Of a stretch of DNA of 11,771 bases, positions 7,189-11,771 are shown piece by piece; the first letter of the stretch is position 1, and every line of letters starts with the position of its first letter. Below the pieces are notes generated by a model. The model saw only the letters and a program-made list of their open reading frames with translations, was not told the origin of the DNA and ran no database searches. Source of the DNA: Paracoccaceae bacterium (GTDB lineage Bacteria; Pseudomonadota; Alphaproteobacteria; Rhodobacterales; Rhodobacteraceae); NCBI GenBank assembly GCA_021767525.1, contig JAASTF010000071.1:1-11771 (forward strand), written 5' to 3'. Both the position numbers and the translations under genes were made by a program.

Positions 7189-8004
7189 ATGTCTGCCACC
7201 GATATGCCACCGCCACAATCCCCCGGTTCGGGGCTGAACCAACGGTTCCGCACCCTGCGGACCGTGCTGGCCCTGATGCTGCGGGAAATGTCGACCCGCT
7301 ATGGCCGGTCGCCCGGCGGGTATATCTGGGCGATACTCGAACCGATGGGCGGGGTTCTGATCCTGGCGGTGGGCTTTTCGCTTTTGCTGCGCAACCCGCC
7401 CCTGGGCAACAGCTTTATCCTGTTCTACGCCACCGGCTTTGTGCCCTTCATCCTGTATCAGAACGTGTCGAACACGGTGGCGCGGGCGCTGACCTTTTCC
7501 AAGCCGCTTCTGCAATATCCGATCGTCACCTGGATCGACCCGATCATCGCGCGTTTCGTGCTGAACGCGCTGACCAGCATCCTGGTCGGCTATATCGTTC
7601 TGTTCGGCGTGCTGATGATGACCGAAAGCCGCGCGCTGCTGGATGTCGGCCCGATCGTCGAGGCGGTGGGGCTGCTTTTGCTGCTCAGCCTGGGGGTCGG
7701 CATGCTGAACTGCGCGCTTTTCGGGTTGATCGACGCCTGGGAGGTGATCTGGTCGGTGCTGATGCGGCCGCTGTTCATCGCCTCGGGCGTGCTGTTCCTG
7801 TACGAGGACATGCCCCGCGGCGTGCAAGAGATCCTGTGGTACAACCCTCTGTTTCACATCACCGGGATCGCGCGGACCGGGTTCTACCCGACATACGAGG
7901 CATCCTATGCCTCGGGGCTGTTCGTGGTGGGGTTTTCATTGATCGTGCTGTTTCTGGGCACCGTTCTGCTGCATCGCTATCACCGCGACATCCTGACCCG
8001 CTAG
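7189..8004 (+). CDS. kpsM: Capsular polysaccharide export ABC transporter, permease (KpsM family, ABC-2 type)
   Basis: 271 residues, within the family norm (about 260). After a 20-residue polar, proline-containing N-terminus comes the amphipathic LREMSTRYGRSPGGYIWAIL segment that opens KpsM/Wzm-type permeases. About six hydrophobic segments follow, near 46-67, 74-92, 120-143, 157-181, 187-205 and 243-263. LWYNPLFHITGIAR (217-230) is the conserved ABC-2 export motif before the last membrane helix. AGGA eight bases upstream supports the ATG at 7189. With KpsT it forms the inner-membrane pore that exports lipid-linked capsule polymer. It is transcribed away from its partners kpsE-kpsT across an 82-bp gap, and its stop lies only 4 bp from the stop of the convergent glycosyltransferase gene. 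Confidence 0.93.
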   Translation: MSATDMPPPQSPGSGLNQRFRTLRTVLALMLREMSTRYGRSPGGYIWAILEPMGGVLILAVGFSLLLRNPPLGNSFILFYATGFVPFILYQNVSNTVARALTFSKPLLQYPIVTWIDPIIARFVLNALTSILVGYIVLFGVLMMTESRALLDVGPIVEAVGLLLLLSLGVGMLNCALFGLIDAWEVIWSVLMRPLFIASGVLFLYEDMPRGVQEILWYNPLFHITGIARTGFYPTYEASYASGLFVVGFSLIVLFLGTVLLHRYHRDILTR

Positions 8005-8008
8005 GCCG

Positions 8009-8995
8009 TCAGCGGCGACCCCAGCCCATGACCGTGTCATGGCTGACATCGGTGCGCCGGGCGATCCCGTCGCGCAGCGCGCGCAGCACATAGCCCAGGA
8101 AGGCCCGCCTTTCGCCGGAATGGTGGCGCACCTTCAACAGCCATTTCGCCGCCGCCGCCGGCGCCACCAGTACAAAAAGCCGCCCCGAGCACAGCCGGTA
8201 GACCATCAGCAGGTTGCGGTAGTGGTAATAGCTTTTCCAAAGCGGGCGAAACCGCTTGTCGGTGTCGCTGAGGGTCGAGAAATCATGCTCGAACACAAGC
8301 GCCGGGTCGAACATGATCCGGCCGCCGGCACGGGTCAGGCCCAAGGTATAAAGCGTGTCGTCGCCATAAATGAACAGCCGCCCGTCGGGATAGCCCACCC
8401 GCGCCACCGCCGCCCGGCTGAGAAACAGCCCCACGAACGAGGCCGAATCCACCGCCCGCACGGGGGCGTCGGCGGCATAATCGGCCGGGCCCAGGTGAAA
8501 CCCGTCGCGCCCCTTGCCCAGGATCGTGCGCCACAGGACGTTGCGATGCCAGAACGGGTTTATGGCCGGGCGGTTCATGTCGCAGATGCGCCGGTCGGGC
8601 CCCGGGTGATAGACCGCCGCGCCCCAGGCCTCGGCGCCCGATCGGTCGGCCCCGTGAAACCGGGCCAGCGCCCCGGGCGCGGGGCGGGAATCGTCGTCCA
8701 TCACCACCATCCAGTCGGGGTCGAACCGCTCCGAGGCCAGGCGCATCCCGGTTTCGAACCCGCCTGCCCCACCGCCATTGGTCGCGCAGCGATGCACTGC
8801 CAGGCGCGGATCGGTTTGCGCCGACAACCAGGCCTGCGTGCCGTCGGTCGAGGCGTTGTCGACCACCAGCACCATCGTCAGCAGCGCGGGCGGCGCCTCG
8901 AGCAGGCGCGCCACCGTCAGCTTCAGCTTGTCCAGCCGGTTATGGGTGACGACGATCGCCACAAGCCGCCCTGCCCCCGCTGCCTGCTGCTGCAT
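8009..8995 (-). CDS. Glycosyltransferase family 2, GlfT-like
   Basis: 328 residues from the ATG at 8995, which has AAGGCGGGG just upstream. The ATG at 9043 would add 16 residues using CTT and TTA codons, unlike the rest of the gene, and lacks a ribosome site. The GT-A fold is evident: VAIVVTHNR (12-20), VVDNASTDGT (44-53), TNGGGAGGF (72-80), the metal/sugar-nucleotide motif DDDS (100-103), FIYGDD (208-213) and FEHD (236-239). The NxGGAGGF motif and spacing recall galactofuranosyl- and rhamnosyltransferases of the GlfT type. A positively charged C-terminus with a hydrophobic stretch (FVLVAPAAAAKWLL) may sit at the membrane. It probably adds one sugar to a surface polysaccharide; the adjacent dTDP-rhamnose genes make rhamnose a candidate donor, but this is inference. 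Confidence 0.85.
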   Translation of the reverse strand: MQQQAAGAGRLVAIVVTHNRLDKLKLTVARLLEAPPALLTMVLVVDNASTDGTQAWLSAQTDPRLAVHRCATNGGGAGGFETGMRLASERFDPDWMVVMDDDSRPAPGALARFHGADRSGAEAWGAAVYHPGPDRRICDMNRPAINPFWHRNVLWRTILGKGRDGFHLGPADYAADAPVRAVDSASFVGLFLSRAAVARVGYPDGRLFIYGDDTLYTLGLTRAGGRIMFDPALVFEHDFSTLSDTDKRFRPLWKSYYHYRNLLMVYRLCSGRLFVLVAPAAAAKWLLKVRHHSGERRAFLGYVLRALRDGIARRTDVSHDTVMGWGRR

Positions 8996-9085
8996 GTGCC
9001 CCGCCTTGTCCACTAAGCCCTTGCTGCCAAGCGGAGTGCCCATAAATGCCCCGCAAAGTCAAATGGACCCGCCGGGAATGCCCCC

Positions 9086-9115
9086 GCGCCGGCAGTTTCC
9101 CGTACCAGCCGGCGC
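9086..9115. promoter_or_regulatory. GC-rich hairpin upstream of glmU
   Basis: GCGCCGGC (9086-9093) and GCCGGCGC (9108-9115) form a perfect 8-bp inverted repeat around 14 bases. It lies in the 187-bp gap between the divergent glycosyltransferase and glmU. No T-run follows, so it is not a classical terminator. Role unknown. Confidence 0.3.
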
Positions 9116-9182
9116 CGCGCCGCCTTGCCCCTGCCCCCGGTCCGGGGCACAACGATGCGCAAACGCATGAACGGGGTTTACC

Positions 9183-10535
9183 ATGACTGTCGCATTGATC
9201 GTGCTCGCCGCCGGCAAGGGCTCGCGCATGAAATCGGACCTGCCGAAGGTGCTGCATCGCATCGCCCATGCCCCGATGCTGTGGCACGCGATGCGCGCCG
9301 GTGGCGCGCTGACCCCCGAGCGGATGGTGGTCGTGGCCGGACACGGCGCCGCACAGGTCACCCAGGCGGCGCAGGCGTTCGACCCGGCGGCCCATGTGGT
9401 GTTGCAGACCAAGCAGCTGGGCACCGCCCATGCCGTGGCGCAGGCGCGCCCCGCCCTGGACGGGTTCGCGGGCGACGCCATCGTTCTTTACGGCGACACG
9501 CCCTTTATCTCGGGCGAAACCTTGCGCGCGATGGCCGAGGCCCGGAAAACCCATGACGTGGTCGTGCTGGGCTTTGATGCGGCCGACCCCAGCCGCTATG
9601 GCCGGTTGGTGACCGAAGGCGACCGGCTGCTGCGTATCGTCGAGTTCAACGACGCCTCGCCCGAAGAGCGCGCCATCCGGCTGTGCAATTCCGGCGTCGT
9701 GGCCGCCGATGCGCAGACCCTGTTCGCGCTGATCGACGCGGTCGGAAACGACAATGCCTCGGGCGAGTATTACCTGACCGATATCGTCTCTATTGCGGCG
9801 GAAAAGGGCCTTTCGGCCACGGTGGTCCGCTGCCCTGAAAGCGAAACACTGGGGGTCAATTCGCGCGCCGACCTGGCCCGGGCCGAAGCCATCTTTCAGG
9901 CCGGGGCGCGAACCGCGCTGATGGCAAAGGGCGTGACCCTTCAGGCCCCCGACAGCGTGCATTTGGCCTGGGACACGAAGATCGGGTGCGATGTCGAGAT
10001 CGAGCCCAACGTGGTTTTCGGCCCCGGCGTCGCGGTCGAGGACGGCGCCCGGATTCGCGCCTTTTCCCATCTCGAAGGCTGCCAGGTGGGCCCGGGCGCC
10101 GTGGTGGGTCCCTATGCCCGGCTGCGCCCTGGCGCCACTCTGGCCCAAGACACCCGGATCGGCAATTTCGTCGAGATCAAGAACGCCCGGCTGGCCGAAG
10201 GCGTGAAGGTCAACCACCTGAGCTATATCGGCGATGCCGAGGTCGGCGCGCGCAGCAATATCGGCGCGGGCACGGTGACGTGCAATTACGACGGCGTGTT
10301 CAAGCATCGCACGGTGATCGGGCAGGATGCCTTTATCGGATCCGACACGATGCTGGTGGCGCCGGTCACCGTGGGCGACGGGGCGATGACGGCGTCCGGT
10401 TCGACCATCACGCGCGATGTGCCCGACGGGGCGCTGGCGCTGGCGCGGGCCGATCAGACCAACAAGCCCGGCCTGGCCGTGCGGCTGTTCGAAAGACTGC
10501 GCGCGCAAAAGGCGCGCCTGTCGAAAAAGACGTAA
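9183..10535 (+). CDS. glmU: Bifunctional UDP-N-acetylglucosamine pyrophosphorylase / glucosamine-1-phosphate N-acetyltransferase
   Basis: 450 residues, full length. The N-terminal uridylyltransferase domain (1-228) carries the nucleotide-binding signature LAAGKGSRM (8-16) with the lysine of LPK at 22, QLGTAHA (78-84), YGDTP (103-107) with the metal-binding Asp105, NSGVV (169-173), SGEYYLTD (193-200) and Asn226. The C-terminal left-handed beta-helix (about 250-430) shows hexapeptide repeats and the acetyltransferase segment KVNHLSYIGDA (342-352) with catalytic-type His345, then NIGAGTVTCNYDG (359-371). The enzyme acetylates GlcN-1-P and joins it to UTP, giving UDP-GlcNAc in the cytoplasm for peptidoglycan, lipopolysaccharide and capsule. 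The ribosome site is weak (ACGGGG, distant). It precedes rfbC by 123 bp in the same direction; in many relatives it sits beside glmS instead. Confidence 0.97.
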   Translation: MTVALIVLAAGKGSRMKSDLPKVLHRIAHAPMLWHAMRAGGALTPERMVVVAGHGAAQVTQAAQAFDPAAHVVLQTKQLGTAHAVAQARPALDGFAGDAIVLYGDTPFISGETLRAMAEARKTHDVVVLGFDAADPSRYGRLVTEGDRLLRIVEFNDASPEERAIRLCNSGVVAADAQTLFALIDAVGNDNASGEYYLTDIVSIAAEKGLSATVVRCPESETLGVNSRADLARAEAIFQAGARTALMAKGVTLQAPDSVHLAWDTKIGCDVEIEPNVVFGPGVAVEDGARIRAFSHLEGCQVGPGAVVGPYARLRPGATLAQDTRIGNFVEIKNARLAEGVKVNHLSYIGDAEVGARSNIGAGTVTCNYDGVFKHRTVIGQDAFIGSDTMLVAPVTVGDGAMTASGSTITRDVPDGALALARADQTNKPGLAVRLFERLRAQKARLSKKT

Positions 10536-10553
10536 TGCGGGGCATTTAGGCAC

Positions 10554-10582
10554 CGGGCGCCACAGCCCCTGCCCGGCGCCCG
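10554..10582 (+). terminator. Weak stem-loop after glmU
   Basis: CGGGCGCC (10554-10561) and GGCGCCCG (10575-10582) pair perfectly around a 13-base loop, 18 bases past the glmU stop. No T-tract follows, so intrinsic termination is doubtful; glmU transcripts may read into rfbC or stop by Rho. Confidence 0.3.
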
Positions 10583-10658
10583 CGCGATGCGCCCCCCGCT
10601 CTGGCCAAATACGCCCGATCGTCTAAGGATGGGGCAAATCAGACAGGGAAGGCCCCCA

Positions 10659-11219
10659 ATGCAGATCGAACAGACCGCCCTGCCCGGCGTCGTGATCCTG
10701 ACCCCGCAGCGCTTTGGCGACGCGCGCGGCTTTTTCAGCGAAAGCTGGAATCGCCAGCGCATGGCGGCGGCCGGGCTGGATTACGATTTCGTGCAGGACA
10801 ATCACTCGCTGTCCGAGGCAACCGGCACGGTGCGGGGGCTGCATTTCCAATCGCCGCCCCATGCCCAGGCCAAGCTGGTGCGCTGCGGCCGCGGGCGTCT
10901 GTTTGACGTGGCGGTGGACATCCGCCGCGGCAGCCCGACCTATGGCCATTGGGTGGGCGTCGAACTGAGTTTCGAGAACGGCCGTCAATTGCTGATCCCC
11001 GAAGGGTTCCTGCACGGCTTTGCAACCCGCGAACCGATGACCGAAATCATCTACAAGTGCTCGGATTACTACGCGCCCGAGTGCGACGGCGCCGTGGCCT
11101 GGGACAGCTGCGGCATCGACTGGGGGCTATCGCAGCCACCGATCCTGTCGGACAAGGACGCCGCCGCCCCGCCACTGGCCGGGTTCGACAGCCCCTTTTC
11201 TTGGGAGGGCGCCGCATGA
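10659..11219 (+). CDS. rfbC: dTDP-4-dehydrorhamnose 3,5-epimerase
   Basis: 186 residues starting MQIEQTALPGV, the usual RmlC length. AGGGAAGG six bases upstream fixes this ATG; an in-frame ATG at 10587 would add 24 residues with no ribosome site. The cupin fold signature is complete: RFGDARGFFSESW (18-30), QDNHSLS (46-52), TVRGLHFQ (57-64) with catalytic base His62, LIPEGFLHGF (112-121) and Tyr132 in IYKCSDYY, the expected acid. It converts dTDP-4-keto-6-deoxyglucose to dTDP-4-keto-L-rhamnose, the third step of dTDP-L-rhamnose synthesis. Its stop overlaps the rfbB start by four bases (ATGA, 11216-11219), pointing to translational coupling. Confidence 0.96.
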   Translation: MQIEQTALPGVVILTPQRFGDARGFFSESWNRQRMAAAGLDYDFVQDNHSLSEATGTVRGLHFQSPPHAQAKLVRCGRGRLFDVAVDIRRGSPTYGHWVGVELSFENGRQLLIPEGFLHGFATREPMTEIIYKCSDYYAPECDGAVAWDSCGIDWGLSQPPILSDKDAAAPPLAGFDSPFSWEGAA

Positions 11220-11771
11220 AACTGCTGGTAACCGGCGGCGCGGGCTTTATCGGCTCGGCGGTGGTGCGGCTGGCGATGGCGCGGGGGCACCAGGTGGTGA
11301 ACCTTGACGCGCTGACCTATGCCGCCTGCTTGGACAACGTCAAAACAGTCTCTGATATGGCCGGATATGCCTTTGTTCAGGCCGATATCCGCGACCGCGC
11401 GGCGCTGGATGCGGTCTTTGCCGAACACGCCCCCGACGCGGTGATGCACCTGGCCGCCGAAAGCCATGTGGACCGCTCGATCGACGGGCCGGGCGCCTTT
11501 ATCGAAACCAATGTTACCGGCACCTACAACATGCTCGAGGCCGCCCGCGCCTATTGGACGGAGCGCGGCAAGCCCGCGGCCTTCCGCTTTCACCATATCT
11601 CGACCGACGAGGTATACGGCTCTTTGCCGGCCGACCCGTCGGTGCAGTTCACCGAAACCACACCCTATGACCCGCGCAGTCCCTATTCCGCCTCGAAAGC
11701 GGCGTCGGACCACCTGGTGCGCGCCTGGCATGAAACCTATGGCCTGCCCGTGGTGCTGACCAATTGCTCGA
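11216..11771 (+). CDS. rfbB: dTDP-glucose 4,6-dehydratase, 3' end cut by window
   Basis: The first 185 residues are visible, about half of the usual 345-360; the frame is still open at the window edge. It is an extended short-chain dehydrogenase: NAD-binding TGGAGFIG (6-13), an Asp (31) after the second strand for the ribose, HLAAESHVDRS (78-88), the catalytic STDEVYG (129-135) with Thr130, Asp131 and Glu132, and YSASK (157-161) with catalytic Tyr157 and Lys161. It makes dTDP-4-keto-6-deoxyglucose, the substrate of the upstream epimerase. The start overlaps the rfbC stop. rfbD and rfbA would be expected just beyond the window, as in other rml clusters. Confidence 0.95.
   Translation, partial: MKLLVTGGAGFIGSAVVRLAMARGHQVVNLDALTYAACLDNVKTVSDMAGYAFVQADIRDRAALDAVFAEHAPDAVMHLAAESHVDRSIDGPGAFIETNVTGTYNMLEAARAYWTERGKPAAFRFHHISTDEVYGSLPADPSVQFTETTPYDPRSPYSASKAASDHLVRAWHETYGLPVVLTNCS

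Noticed and set aside
7107..7253. Extension of the KpsE-like protein to the ATG at 7253
   Set aside because: It would overlap the start of kpsM and cross the promoter region; the added residues do not resemble KpsE N-termini.
8039..9016. 325-codon open frame on the + strand opposite the glycosyltransferase
   Set aside because: Antisense shadow; the minus strand carries all the GT-A motifs.
10501..10517. GCGCGC-AAAAG-GCGCGC dyad near the glmU 3' end as a terminator
   Set aside because: It lies inside the glmU coding region 18 bp before the stop and has no T-tract on either side.
8940..10553. 537-codon open frame on the - strand opposite glmU
   Set aside because: Mirrors glmU codons and has no recognisable domain; glmU is complete on the + strand.
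10587..10658. N-terminal extension of rfbC from the ATG at 10587
   Set aside because: No ribosome site, and homologues begin near the MQIEQTALPGV start, which has AGGGAAGG at good spacing.

Overview
This window (about 11.8 kb, very GC-rich, strong G/C preference at third codon positions) looks like chromosomal DNA of an alphaproteobacterium, most likely Rhodobacterales (Roseobacter/Paracoccus-type). The inference rests on protein style (Gly/Asp-rich RTX proteins ending in SDFLF or SDILFL, Ala/Arg-rich enzymes) and gene content. No RNA gene, insertion sequence, integrase, CRISPR array or riboswitch was recognised. All of it is tightly coding; the longest gaps are 187, 166 and 123 bp.

Layout. 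(1) 1-2061 (+): an RTX (hemolysin-type calcium-binding repeat) protein whose 5' end lies outside the window. (2) 2123-4987 (-): a second RTX protein of 954 residues with a beta-propeller-like N-terminus, convergent with the first across a perfect 11-bp GC hairpin. (3) 5154-7106 (-): kpsE-like and kpsT-like genes; divergent from them at 7189-8004 (+) is a kpsM-like permease. Together these make the inner-membrane part of an ABC-dependent capsule exporter. (4) 8009-8995 (-): a family 2 glycosyltransferase, convergent with kpsM with only 4 bp between stops. (5) 9183-10535 (+) glmU, 10659-11219 (+) rfbC and 11216-end (+) rfbB (cut by the window edge), which supply UDP-GlcNAc and dTDP-L-rhamnose.

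How they fit together. The right two thirds is a surface-polysaccharide locus: nucleotide-sugar supply (GlmU, RfbC, RfbB), a glycosyltransferase, and export (KpsM/KpsT/KpsE). The outer-membrane KpsD and the KpsC/KpsS initiation enzymes are not in the window. The left third encodes two probable type I-secreted calcium-binding proteins; no secretion apparatus for them is present here.

The most notable sequence pattern is a higher-order repeat in both RTX proteins: a DNGQ-containing 14-residue turn interrupts the nonapeptide array at an exact 86-residue (258-bp) period in the first protein, and at 86 then 77 residues (one nonapeptide less) in the second. I see no clear evidence of a wholly new system; the RTX pair and the kpsM/kpsE divergent control region are the parts most worth a second look.
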